Assembly (NCBI GenBank): GCA_963727075.1
Contig: CAVSET010000006.1
Span: 124,001-188,000, forward strand
Length of the DNA: 64,000 nt
Direction: 5' to 3'
DNA from: Bog-756 sp963727075
Lineage (GTDB): Bacteria; Actinomycetota; Acidimicrobiia; Acidimicrobiales; RAAP-2
Shown piece by piece: positions 27,448 to 35,021 of this stretch. How positions within the stretch are numbered: the stretch's first letter is position 1; the number at the start of each line of letters is the position of its first letter. The position numbers were made by a program, and so were the translations under genes. A model generated the notes under the pieces. The model was not told the DNA's origin and searched no databases. It was given only the letters and a program-made list of their open reading frames with translations.

Positions 27448-27800
27448 GTGGCTGACGACTGGGCGAGGCCGGTGGTGCATTGGGAGGTGGTGGCGCGGGA
27501 CCCCGAGCGGCAAGCCGAGTTCTACCGTGCCCTCTGCCACTGGGAGATCGGCGAGGGGCCGATCATGGAGATCGCGCCCGGGCTCGGCGGTCCCGAGCCC
27601 GGTCCGGCCGGACACATTCGCCAGGGGGACCGGCCCGGCGTCACCCTCTACGTCCAGGTGAAGGACTTGAGTGTCTCGCTCACCAGGGCGATGGAGCTGG
27701 GGCGCGGTTGGTCGCCGAGCCCTTCGACGTCCCGAACGGCCCGACCTTGGCCGCGGTCGACGACCCGGAAGGCAACCCGCTCGTCCTCGTCCAGCAGTGA
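27448..27800 (+). CDS. VOC/glyoxalase-family protein (one frame change)
   Basis: About 117 aa. 'VVHWEVVARDPERQAEFYRALCHWEI' (positions 27472-27549) is the opening of a vicinal-oxygen-chelate module, and 'GVTLYVQVKDLSVSLTRAMELG' the middle. Near 27705 the frame must change by one base to reach 'GRLVAEPFDVPNGPTLAAV..DPEGNPLVLVQQ', the expected metal-binding end. GTG start preceded by CGGAGG. Small single-module VOC proteins act as dioxygenases, isomerases or antibiotic-binding proteins; no specific call is possible. Confidence 0.7.
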
Positions 27801-27806
27801 CGCGGC

Positions 27807-28094
27807 TCAGTCGAGGGTCTCGTACCGGCGGACCGACACACTGTCGGCGTCGACGAAGGACATGAACTCGGCGGTCACCGGGTCCCCCTCCCAGGCGCGG
27901 GCACAACGTTCGGCGTCCTGGTCGGTCCGCCACAGGTCGATGACGACCCACTCGCCGTCCTCGGCCCGGGCAACGGTGCGCCGCTGCAATCCCGGTTGCC
28001 GGTAGGCGAACTCGGTCTGAACCCGGCGGTCGGCCGCCTCGAACGCCTGGGGGTCGGCCTTTTCGGCCAGGCGGAATCGCATGATCTCGATCAC
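27807..28094 (-). CDS. Small ABM-like (antibiotic biosynthesis monooxygenase fold) protein
   Basis: 95 aa. 'MIEIMRFRLAEKADPQAFEAA' and 'QPGLQRRTVARAEDGEWVVIDLWRT' show the ferredoxin-like alpha/beta pattern of dimeric alpha-beta-barrel proteins, with the W-x-x-x-D segment usual in the ABM superfamily. Members include monooxygenases and haem-degrading enzymes, but many have no known activity. It ends 7 nt from the convergent VOC gene and starts 24 nt after the next VOC gene's stop on the same strand, so the two probably share a transcript. Confidence 0.65.
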   Translation of the reverse strand: MIEIMRFRLAEKADPQAFEAADRRVQTEFAYRQPGLQRRTVARAEDGEWVVIDLWRTDQDAERCARAWEGDPVTAEFMSFVDADSVSVRRYETLD

Positions 28095-28118
28095 GGCTGC
28101 TCAGGCTACCGGCGGCCA

Positions 28119-28580
28119 TCAGGCCCGTTCCGACGTACCCTCCGCGTCCAGCCACTGGGCCAGCTCGATGACCACCCCGCCCGGCCCGGTCACGAAGACC
28201 AGCCGGCGGTCGTGGAACTCCATGATCTCGTTGCGGGCCCCGATGCCGGCCGCCGAGAGGGTGGCCAGGGTGGCCTCGAGGTCGTCGACGGCGAAGCAGA
28301 CATGGTTGTAGCCCAGCCGGGCCAGCTGGCCGGGGTCGGAGTCGTCGGACAGCTCCGGATGGTGGAAGCAGAGGAGCTGGACCTCCTGATGGGTGGCGAG
28401 CCCGACCAGCCTCAGGGTGACATGGTCGGCCTCCCAGTCGGGGATGCCCATGTAGCGGGCCATGAGCTCGCCGGACACCACGGTGGCGACCGTCTCCTCG
28501 AAGCCGAGCAGGCCGAAGAACCGCCTGGCCTCGTCGAGATCGCGTACCGCGATGGTCACGTGGTCGAATCCGCGGTGCAT
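28119..28580 (-). CDS. VOC-family dioxygenase/epimerase-like protein
   Basis: 153 aa. 'MHRGFDHVTIAVRDLDEARRF' and 'GYNHVCFAVDDLEATLATLSAAG' are the two beta-alpha-beta-beta-beta motifs of a VOC module, with candidate metal ligands His in 'FDHV' and 'YNHV' and Glu in 'VVIELAQ'. The layout resembles methylmalonyl-CoA epimerase and glyoxalase-like proteins. ATG at 28580 is the only start that keeps the module near the N-terminus. Divergent from the hydrolase gene at 28650; substrate unknown. Confidence 0.78.
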   Translation of the reverse strand: MHRGFDHVTIAVRDLDEARRFFGLLGFEETVATVVSGELMARYMGIPDWEADHVTLRLVGLATHQEVQLLCFHHPELSDDSDPGQLARLGYNHVCFAVDDLEATLATLSAAGIGARNEIMEFHDRRLVFVTGPGGVVIELAQWLDAEGTSERA

Positions 28581-28649
28581 GCCCCATTGTGACCGATCCG
28601 TGGACCGAGCCGTCGGAGCGGCCGCGTGCCAGACTGGGGGCGGCCGAGC

Positions 28650-29513
28650 ATGCCCGTTGTCACCGCCAGGGGATTCGACACCTACTACGAGCGCAGGGGC
28701 AACGGGGCGCGCCTCTTGTTCCTGACCGGGTCGGGCACCACGGTGGACCAGTCCCGCCTCCTCATCGACCGACTCGCCACGTCCTTCGACACCGTGGCCT
28801 TCGACTACCGGGGCATGGGACGGAGCGGCACCCCTCCGGGCCCCTATGCCATGGCGGACTGTGCCGGCGACGGGCTGGCCGTGATGGACGGGTTGGGCTG
28901 GGACACAGCCCGGGTGATCGGGATCAGCTTCGGGGGCATGGTCGCCCAGGAGCTGGCCGTCACCGCCCCCGGGCGCGTCGAGCGGCTGGCCTTGCTGTGC
29001 ACGTCGCCGGGAGGCGCGGGCGGGTCCTCGTACCCGCTGCACGAGCTCGATCGCCTGACCCCGACGACCCGGGCCAGGATCGTGCGGACGCTGGTCGACA
29101 CCCGTTTCGACGACGAGTGGCTGTCCACCCATCCCGGCGACCGCCAATTGCTGGCCATGCTCGAGAGTCGGTCCTCCGGGTCGGGCCCGGCCCACCAGCG
29201 CGCCGCCCGCCTCCAGCTGGACGCCCGCCGCGGCCATGACGTGTGGGAGCGGCTCGGGGCCATCACCTGCCCCACGTTCATCGGCTCGGGGCGCTATGAC
29301 GGGATTGCCCCGCCGGCCAACAGCGCGGCCATCGCCACTCGGGTCGAGGGGTCCCGATGCGCGGAGTACGAGGGTGGGCACGCCTTCTTCGTGCAGGACC
29401 CACGGGCCTTCCCCGATGTCATCGCCTTTCTGGCTGCGTCACCCCACCGGGGTGACCCCGGCACTGCCACAATGGGTGGCGACAGGCAGGGAGCAGGAGA
29501 GGAGACCCCATGA
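28650..29513 (+). CDS. Alpha/beta-hydrolase
   Basis: 287 aa. 'LLFLTGSGTTVDQS' is the oxyanion region, 'VIGISFGGMVAQELA' the nucleophile elbow with Ser, 'SGRYDGIAPPANS' contains the acid and 'EYEGGHAFFVQ' the histidine, so the catalytic triad is complete. 'FDYRGMGRSGTPPGPY' is typical of the family. Start taken at ATG 28650 (MPVVTARGF). The last codons run into the next gene with an ATGA overlap, indicating translational coupling with the cupin protein. Confidence 0.85.
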   Translation: MPVVTARGFDTYYERRGNGARLLFLTGSGTTVDQSRLLIDRLATSFDTVAFDYRGMGRSGTPPGPYAMADCAGDGLAVMDGLGWDTARVIGISFGGMVAQELAVTAPGRVERLALLCTSPGGAGGSSYPLHELDRLTPTTRARIVRTLVDTRFDDEWLSTHPGDRQLLAMLESRSSGSGPAHQRAARLQLDARRGHDVWERLGAITCPTFIGSGRYDGIAPPANSAAIATRVEGSRCAEYEGGHAFFVQDPRAFPDVIAFLAASPHRGDPGTATMGGDRQGAGEETP

Positions 29514-29968
29514 CGACGACTGAAGCCGTTCCCCAGGCGGTGCATCTCGGCGCCGACGACCTGCCGTTCGTGGAGATCGGCGCCGGCAACAAGCTGAAGG
29601 TGATCCAGGTGAAGCCGGAGGAGGGCCTCTGGATCGTGGAGAACATCTTCCAGGCCGGCTACGAGGTGCAGAAGCACCGCCACACCGGCCCGGTCTACGC
29701 CTACACGACGTCGGGTGCCTGGAAGTACAAGGAGTACGAGTACGTGAACCGGGCGGGCTCGTTCCTGTACGAACCGGCCGGCTCGGTCCACACCCTCCAG
29801 TGCGTCGAGAACGAGACCCGGGTGTGGTTCCAGATGTATGGCGTGAACCTCAACCTCGACGTCGAGGGGAATGTCGAGAGCGTCTACGACGGAGCCGGCG
29901 CCCTGGCGGCGTACGAGGCACTGTGCGAGGCGGAAGGGTACCCGCCGCCTCGGGTGCTGGTCGGCTGA
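29510..29968 (+). CDS. Cupin-fold protein, 2,4'-dihydroxyacetophenone dioxygenase-like
   Basis: 152 aa single-domain cupin. 'VQKHRHTGPVYAYTTSG' supplies two metal-binding histidines and 'GSFLYEPAGSVHTLQC' the glutamate-like residue and third histidine, the arrangement seen in acetylacetone-cleaving and 2,4'-dihydroxyacetophenone dioxygenases. Such enzymes cleave C-C bonds of beta-dicarbonyls with Fe(II) and O2. Coupling to an alpha/beta-hydrolase would fit cleavage followed by ester or diketone hydrolysis. GGAGAGGAG precedes the start inside the upstream gene. Confidence 0.75.
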   Translation: MTTTEAVPQAVHLGADDLPFVEIGAGNKLKVIQVKPEEGLWIVENIFQAGYEVQKHRHTGPVYAYTTSGAWKYKEYEYVNRAGSFLYEPAGSVHTLQCVENETRVWFQMYGVNLNLDVEGNVESVYDGAGALAAYEALCEAEGYPPPRVLVG

Positions 29969-29974
29969 TCCGGC

Positions 29975-31517
29975 TCAGGTCGGCGCCACTTCGGCACTCC
30001 CGGCCTCGACCATCTCCTCCTGCAGCCCGGACCGCAAGCCGAACAGCGCGGTCAGCGCGGCTGCCGCCATCACGCCCGCCATGACCAGCAATACGGCCCG
30101 GGTGGCGTAGGCGAAGTCGAGGCGCACGAAATTCGGGATCACACCACCGGCCCGCCCCCCCTGTGACTGTGCCTGCCGTGCCGCCTGGCTGGCGGCGCGA
30201 GCCGGCGACTCCCCTCGGGCGATCAATGATGCCGTGATCCTCGATCGCATCTGGGAGACGAGGATCGTACCGAGGATGGCCAAGCCGAGGCTGGCGAAGT
30301 AGTTGCGGACGGTCTGGGTGATGCCGGTTGCCTCCCCGTAGGAGAGGGTGGATGCCCGGTTGACGGCGTCAGTGTTCGCCGGACCCAACATCATTCCCAT
30401 CCCGGCGCCGGACAGGACGATGTACCACTGCTGGGTGCCGAACTCGAGGTGGGTCACCTGGCCCGCCCACAGGTAGAGGCCGACCGCGGCCACCACGCAG
30501 CCCAGCACCACCGGGCGCTTGGCACCAATCCGGTCGAGCATCCGACCGCCGATCTGGGCGGCGACGACGAATCCGATGAAGAAGTAGAGGAGGAAGAGCC
30601 CTGCCTCGGACGCCGTCTTGCCCAGCGCGATCTGGGCGTACTCGCTGGAGAAGAAGAAGATGGGCACGAAGGACACCATGGCGATGCCCAGCACGACGTT
30701 CTCGACGGTGAAGGCACGGACGTGGAAGATCCTGACCTGTATCAGTGGTGAAGGGGTGCGGAGCTCGACGACGTAGAACACGGCCAGCAGCACCACCCCG
30801 GTGGCGATGCAGAGGCCGATGGCGGGGTTGGTCCAGCCCCAGACCGACGACTGCTGGAACCCGAACACGCTGAGTGCCACCCCCGAGGCGATCAGGGCGA
30901 GGCCCCGGTAGTCCATGCGGCGCCGCCTTGTAGGCGGTCGTCGGCTTGGAGACGGCGATGAGGACCAAGGCGATGACGGCGACCGGGATGTTGACCCAGA
31001 AGATGGCCCGCCAGGTCCACTGGGTGAGGTACCCGCCGAGGACGGGGCCGACCGCGGTCAGGGCGCCGGCGATGCCGAAGAACATGGCCAGGGCCTTGCC
31101 CCGCTCCCGGAGGGCGAAGGTCTGGACCACGATGGCCAGGGAGGCGGGGAACATGATGGCCCCGCCGGCTCCTTGGACCACCCGGAAGGTGACGATCCAT
31201 GCTTCGGCCGCGCTGCCCTTCGGGGTGAGGCCGCACATGGCCGAGGCGCCGGCGAAGACCACCACCCCGAGCACCACCATGCGCCGATGTCCGAGGGTGT
31301 CGGCCAACCGGCCCCCGAAGGCGAACAGCGCGGCCAGGGACAGCAGGTAGGCGTTGACCACCCACTGGACGCCGGTGTTGGTCAGACCGAGCTCCCGCTG
31401 GATCTGGGGAACGGCGATGGAGACGATGGTCTGGTCGATGAAGATCATCGCCACCGCGAAGATCATCGCCGCCAGGATCAGATTCCTCGACTGGCCACCA
31501 GTGCCGCTGCCTGCCAT
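29975..31517 (-). CDS. MFS transporter, DHA2 (EmrB/QacA-like) family (one frame change)
   Basis: About 514 aa with some 14 transmembrane helices. 'AVAMIFIDQTIVSIAVPQIQ' is the DHA2 helix-1 motif, 'GGRLADTLGHRRMVVLG' the MFS loop-2 motif A and 'GIAGALTAVGPVLGGYLTQW' the antiporter motif C. A frame change near 30920 joins '..SKPTTAYKAAPHG' to 'MDYRGLALIASGVALSVFGF'. A proton-driven drug or metabolite exporter. It is convergent with the cupin gene, 7 nt apart, and starts with a GGAGAGGACC ribosome site (AGGAGAGG on the minus strand). Confidence 0.83.
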
Positions 31518-31640
31518 GGTCCTCTCCTAGGGACATGCCCCATGGCATGCGTCCGCCGAGTTGGTCTGGTCACCCTAGCGTCGGCCGCGGCCCGTGTGCG
31601 GACATCCGTCCCGGCCCGCGGTCGGGGCGGCAGAGGGCGG

Positions 31641-32714
31641 CTAGAGCCGGAACCGCTGGAAGAACGACCAGATGGTGGTGGTGGCGTTGATCTCGAAGGT
31701 GGTGTACCCCGTCAGCCCCGAGATGGCCCGGCTCACCGCGCTGCCCGGCCAGGCGTGGCCGCCGCCGAGGACGATGTAGAACTCGACGCCCGTGCCGGCG
31801 GGACAGCCGTAGCTGCGCCGGATCACCTGGCTGGCGATCATGACGTCGGCGGGTCGCGGTTGACAGCCGTCCTTCACCGCCCAGTCCTGGACGGTGGCCG
31901 GGTACCCGGCACCGTGCAGCCGGGCCGGCCGGGTCGTGGTGGTGGTCGTCGATCCACCCGGGGACGGCTGGCCGAGCACGCGGCCGAGGGTGGCCGTGCC
32001 GACCCCCCCGTTGAAGAACAGGATGGGGTCGGCGGTGCCGTGGAAGCTCAGCACCGGAATCGGCCGGGTTGTCGGGCAGGGCCGGGGGAGCTGGAGCCCG
32101 GACACGGCGGCGATGGCGGCGAACCGTGCCGACATGGTGCACGCCAGCTGGGAGACCATGAACGCGCCGTCGGAGAACCCGCTGGCGTAGACCCGCGAGG
32201 TGTCGATGCACTGGGTCTGCTCCAGATGGTCGAGCACGGCCGTCACGAAGGCGAGATCGGTGTTGGCCGCGCCCCGGTTGGAGGTGTCCCACTGGACCGG
32301 GCTGCCCGTCCCCTGTGGGTAGGCCACGACGAACCCGACCTTCTGGCCCAGCTCGCCGAATCGGGAGGTGAGCGCGTGCAGGGAGGCACCCTCGGCCAGA
32401 CCGTGGAAGTCGAGGACCAGCGGGCGCGCCACCGGAGAGGTCGGGCCGGAGGTGCTCGGGGCCGGCGTGGTGAGCAGGTACCAGCGGTCCACCCCCTCGA
32501 CCTCGATGTCCTGGCGCTGGCTGGTCACCGCGGGGGCCGCGGCCGTGCTGCAGCCGGTCGAGCGCACCGGTGGGCCGGCGGCCCGAGCCGGGGTGGCCGA
32601 GGAGGTGCTGGGCGCATTCGCCCCTGACGAGGAGCAGGCGCCGGCCGCCAAGGCCAGGGCCAGCAGCGTGGCGGCGACCAGGGTGGCTCGCCGAAAGGCG
32701 TGGGCGGTGGTCAT
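31641..32714 (-). CDS. Secreted lipoprotein esterase (LpqC/PHB-depolymerase-like)
   Basis: 357 aa. 'ATLLALALAAGACSSSG' is a lipoprotein signal with lipobox cysteine, so the enzyme is anchored outside. A Ser/Thr-rich linker leads to the esterase: 'LVLDFHGLAEGAS' (oxyanion), 'YASGFSDGAFMVSQLA' (nucleophile Ser), 'SFHGTADPILFF' (acid) and 'LGGGHAWPGS' (His). Matches feruloyl-esterase/polyhydroxybutyrate-depolymerase-like proteins (LpqC). Two more in-frame starts lie upstream (32744, 32801); I use 32714 because it gives the shortest standard signal peptide. Confidence 0.82.
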   Translation of the reverse strand: MTTAHAFRRATLVAATLLALALAAGACSSSGANAPSTSSATPARAAGPPVRSTGCSTAAAPAVTSQRQDIEVEGVDRWYLLTTPAPSTSGPTSPVARPLVLDFHGLAEGASLHALTSRFGELGQKVGFVVAYPQGTGSPVQWDTSNRGAANTDLAFVTAVLDHLEQTQCIDTSRVYASGFSDGAFMVSQLACTMSARFAAIAAVSGLQLPRPCPTTRPIPVLSFHGTADPILFFNGGVGTATLGRVLGQPSPGGSTTTTTTRPARLHGAGYPATVQDWAVKDGCQPRPADVMIASQVIRRSYGCPAGTGVEFYIVLGGGHAWPGSAVSRAISGLTGYTTFEINATTTIWSFFQRFRL

Positions 32715-33050
32715 GGGCAAGAAGCGAAGCACACAATGGGCCATTGGGCGAGCCCTCGCCCTCCCCGGCGGCCGGAAGGGCCCTCCTCCGGACCTGGGCA
32801 CTCAATCCGCCGGGGCCCCTCGTCCGTATACAGAGAGGGCAAGAGATACAGAGAGGGCAAGAGGTCGCAGGGAGGGCCGGGGACCTGCCCGGCCGCAGCC
32901 CGACCCCGAGGGAGAGAGAGACGCAGGTGAAGACGGGCAGGAGCACGGGCCACGGCCCCACCGACGGTACCCTGGGCCATCGACGAACAGGGAAGGATCA
33001 CCGGGGCGAGGCCGTGGGACCGGGGCGAGCAGGGGGCCGGCGGGGTGAGC
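32715..33050. other. 336-bp divergent intergenic region
   Basis: Between the esterase and the ECF sigma gene. It holds an 18-bp tandem direct repeat (32828-32863) and, for the sigma gene, a -10-like TACCCT at 32968-32973 followed by a purine-rich leader. No coding sequence in it looks convincing. Upstream starts of the esterase could reach to 32801. Confidence 0.5.
32828..32863. repeat. Two tandem copies of an 18-bp unit
   Basis: The unit ATACAGAGAGGGCAAGAG occurs twice head to tail without mismatch, followed by a weaker AGGTCGCAGGGAGGGC stretch. It is much more AG-rich on one strand than the surroundings. It may be a regulator site or simple slippage; no palindrome is present. Confidence 0.7.
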
Positions 33051-33701
33051 ATGGACCGATTCGTGTCGAACGATGACGCGGTCGGGGTGGTCGCCCGCCG
33101 ATCGGATCGGGTCGCCCGGGTGAGCCGGAGCGTCCAGACTCCGGATAGCCCCTCCGATGAGGCACTCATGGCCGGCATGGCCATCGGGGACGAGCGCGCC
33201 GCCGTGACCTTCGTGCGCCGGTACCAGAAGCGGGTCTACGGGCTCGCTGTCGGGATGCTCGACGACCGCGGGGTGGCCGAGGACGTGGCCCAGGAGGCAC
33301 TGCTCAGGGCGTGGCGGCACGCGCCGGTGTTCGACGCCCGGCGGGGAACGGTCACCGCCTGGGTGCTCACGATCACCCGCAACCTGGCCATCGACGCCAT
33401 CCGCCAGCGCCGGGCCCTCCCCACCGATCCCGACGAACTGGTGGCACTGGGACTGGCCAGCCGCGGGCGGCCGGTGGAAGAGCTGGGCACGGCCGGCCAG
33501 CTCTCGCCCGACCTCCGCCGGGCGCTCGCCGCCCTGCCCATCGCCCAGCGCCGGGCCACCCTGCTGGCTGCCCTCTACGGTCGCACGGCCGAGGAGATCA
33601 GCGCGTCGGAGTCCATCCCGCTCGGAACGGCCAAGACCCGGATCCGCACCGGGCTCCAGAAGTTGCGCGCCGCACTCGACGACGCGAAGGGCCCGTCATG
33701 A
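33051..33701 (+). CDS. ECF-subfamily RNA polymerase sigma factor
   Basis: 216 aa. Region 2 contains 'RVYGLAVGMLDDRGVAEDVAQEALLRAWRH' (positions near 33231-33320, core-binding and -10 recognition) and 'TITRNLAIDAIRQRR'; region 4 has 'LPIAQRRATLLAALYGRTAEEISASESIP' and 'GTAKTRIRTGLQKLRAAL', a helix-turn-helix for -35 recognition. Group IV sigma factors are normally kept inactive by an adjacent anti-sigma factor, and the next gene overlaps by ATGA. Starts at GTG 33045 and ATG 33051 are both possible. Confidence 0.92.
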   Translation: MDRFVSNDDAVGVVARRSDRVARVSRSVQTPDSPSDEALMAGMAIGDERAAVTFVRRYQKRVYGLAVGMLDDRGVAEDVAQEALLRAWRHAPVFDARRGTVTAWVLTITRNLAIDAIRQRRALPTDPDELVALGLASRGRPVEELGTAGQLSPDLRRALAALPIAQRRATLLAALYGRTAEEISASESIPLGTAKTRIRTGLQKLRAALDDAKGPS

Positions 33702-34408
33702 TCGACGAGGGCCAAGCCATGTCGCACGAGCACATGCGGGCGGAGCTGCCCGAGCTGGCCGCCGACATCCTGGACGGGCGGGAGCGGGCCGAATTGCTCG
33801 ATCACCTCGACTCCTGCCCCAGCTGTACGGCCGAGCTCGAGGAGCTCACCCTGGCCGCCGACAGCCTGGTCCACCTGGCCGTCGACACCGATCCGCCGGT
33901 GGGCTTCGAGACGCGTGTCTTCGACCAGATGCGGCACCGTCCCTCAAGGGTGGCTCGGCGGCGATGGATGCATCACCGGCCGCTCGTGGTGGCGGCCGGT
34001 GCGGCCGCCGCCGTCGTGCTCGCCTTCGCACTGGGTTGGGCGGTGCACGCCGGCAGTGGACCGCCGCGCCAGACCGCCGATGTGACGACGCCCGGTGACC
34101 ACCTCGTCGAAGCCCCGCTCGTATCCGACGGGCGGACCCTCGGTGTCGTCTCCGTGTACGCCAGTCGTCATGCCTGGCTGTCGATGAGCGTCGAGGCATC
34201 GCCCTGGAACGGGACCGTCTGGTGCACGGTCACCTCGGCCGACGGCACCACCCGGACCATCGGGTCCTTCTCCCTGACGTCGGGCCACGGAACCTGGATC
34301 GCCCATCTGCCGGTGCCGTCCGGCTCGGTCCGCTCCGCCAGCATGGTCGGTACCGGTGGCCAGGTCCTGGCCACCGCCCACTTCACGACCCCACCGACCC
34401 CCGCCTGA
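33698..34408 (+). CDS. Membrane-anchored zinc anti-sigma factor (ZAS/RskA-like)
   Basis: 236 aa. Near the N-terminus 'LLDHLDSCPSCTAELEEL' has the H-x3-C-x2-C zinc motif of anti-sigma domains that clamp ECF sigma factors. A single transmembrane helix 'LVVAAGAAAAVVLAFALGWAV' (about residues 93-113) and an extracytoplasmic RskA-like C-terminal domain of about 120 residues follow. It should hold the upstream sigma factor at the membrane and release it when an external signal triggers proteolysis. Coupled to the sigma gene by a 4-nt overlap. Confidence 0.9.
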   Translation: MIDEGQAMSHEHMRAELPELAADILDGRERAELLDHLDSCPSCTAELEELTLAADSLVHLAVDTDPPVGFETRVFDQMRHRPSRVARRRWMHHRPLVVAAGAAAAVVLAFALGWAVHAGSGPPRQTADVTTPGDHLVEAPLVSDGRTLGVVSVYASRHAWLSMSVEASPWNGTVWCTVTSADGTTRTIGSFSLTSGHGTWIAHLPVPSGSVRSASMVGTGGQVLATAHFTTPPTPA

Positions 34409-34481
34409 GGGTGCCCGGGCCTCGCCGCGACAGCCCGTCGAATTGGTACCATCCGGTCATGGGCGGACGGAAGACCCGGGG

Positions 34482-34919
34482 ATGTCGGCGAGCCTCACGG
34501 CCGGCATGACGGCCGTGAGCAGTGGGGTCGGGGCCCTCTCCGGGGTCCTGGCGTTCCTGGTGTGGGTCGTGGTCCTGGTTTGGATCTACAACATCGCCCG
34601 GCGGAAGGGCCGGCATGCGGTCGGGTGGCTGATCCTCGGCATGTTCTTCTCGCTCATCACCCTGCTGATCGTGCTGCTGCTGCCCTCGAAGCGGACCACC
34701 GACTCGTACTCGCGGCCCGTAGGAGCGATTCCGGTCTCGAGTCGGCGTCGGGCGTTCCATGAACACCAACCGGCCTTGGCGGCCCGGTACTGGTATGGTC
34801 GTGCCAGTTGCACACGTAGCACGTCGGGGAAGCCGGTCGAAGTCCGGCGCTGGTCCGCAACCGTGGGTGGCGAGAGCACATGCTCGTCACGAGCCGGGAT
34901 ACCGATGTCTACTGGTTGA
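34482..34919 (+). CDS. Small membrane protein of unknown function; C-terminus doubtful
   Basis: The ATG at 34482 opens a frame encoding two hydrophobic helices: 'VLAFLVWVVVLVWIYNIARR' and 'GWLILGMFFSLITLLIVLLL', joined by a basic loop. This looks like a short phospholipase-D-nuclease-N-terminal-like or PspC-like membrane peptide. After about residue 85 the reading enters the cobalamin riboswitch and becomes basic and low-complexity. A one-base error near 34725 would instead end it at TGA 34760-34762, before the riboswitch; I think that shorter form (about 93 aa) is more likely. A -10-like TACCAT at 34447-34452 suggests a promoter. Confidence 0.5.
   Translation: MSASLTAGMTAVSSGVGALSGVLAFLVWVVVLVWIYNIARRKGRHAVGWLILGMFFSLITLLIVLLLPSKRTTDSYSRPVGAIPVSSRRRAFHEHQPALAARYWYGRASCTRSTSGKPVEVRRWSATVGGESTCSSRAGIPMSTG
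34787..34910 (+). ncRNA. Cobalamin (adenosylcobalamin/B12) riboswitch
   Basis: The plus strand carries the conserved B12 aptamer blocks in order: a short 5' stem ACTGG..CCAGT (34789-34808), GGGGAAGCCGGTCGAAGTCC (34826-34845), GGCGCTGGTCCGCAACCGT ending near 34864, and the B12 box GAGCCGGGATACC (34891-34903). These match the consensus GGGAA-GGUG-AA-UCC-GCUG-CCGCAACUGU and AGCC-GGA-ACC. No protein frame explains this conservation. Ligand binding is expected to switch off the operon that begins at 35022. Confidence 0.93.
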
Positions 34920-34983
34920 GTCCATGTCCGTCGAGAATTGCGGCAAGGGCTCGGTCGGTCACGGGTCCGGTGAGGGCATCGTG

Positions 34984-35015
34984 GGGCTTCCGGGTCGTTG
35001 TCCGGAAGTGAGCCC
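34984..35015 (+). promoter_or_regulatory. Hairpin between riboswitch and first gene, likely expression platform
   Basis: GGGCTTCCGG (34984-34993) pairs with CCGGAAG (35002-35008) and, past a TGA bulge, with GCCC (35012-35015); the loop is about 8 nt. The 3' arm ends 6 nt before the ATG at 35022 and covers the region where a ribosome site should be (GGAAGTGAG). It is not followed by a U run, so control of translation initiation is more likely than termination. Confidence 0.6.
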
Positions 35016-35021
35016 AGACCC

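Noticed and set aside
26299..28587. A 762-codon open frame on the minus strand
   Set aside because: It is antisense to the cyclase and VOC genes over most of its length; only its far ends match real genes in other frames.
34459..34509. A 16-codon open frame starting 6 nt after TACCAT, possible leader peptide
   Set aside because: Too short, with no conserved residues; the TACCAT more simply marks a transcription start for the small membrane gene.
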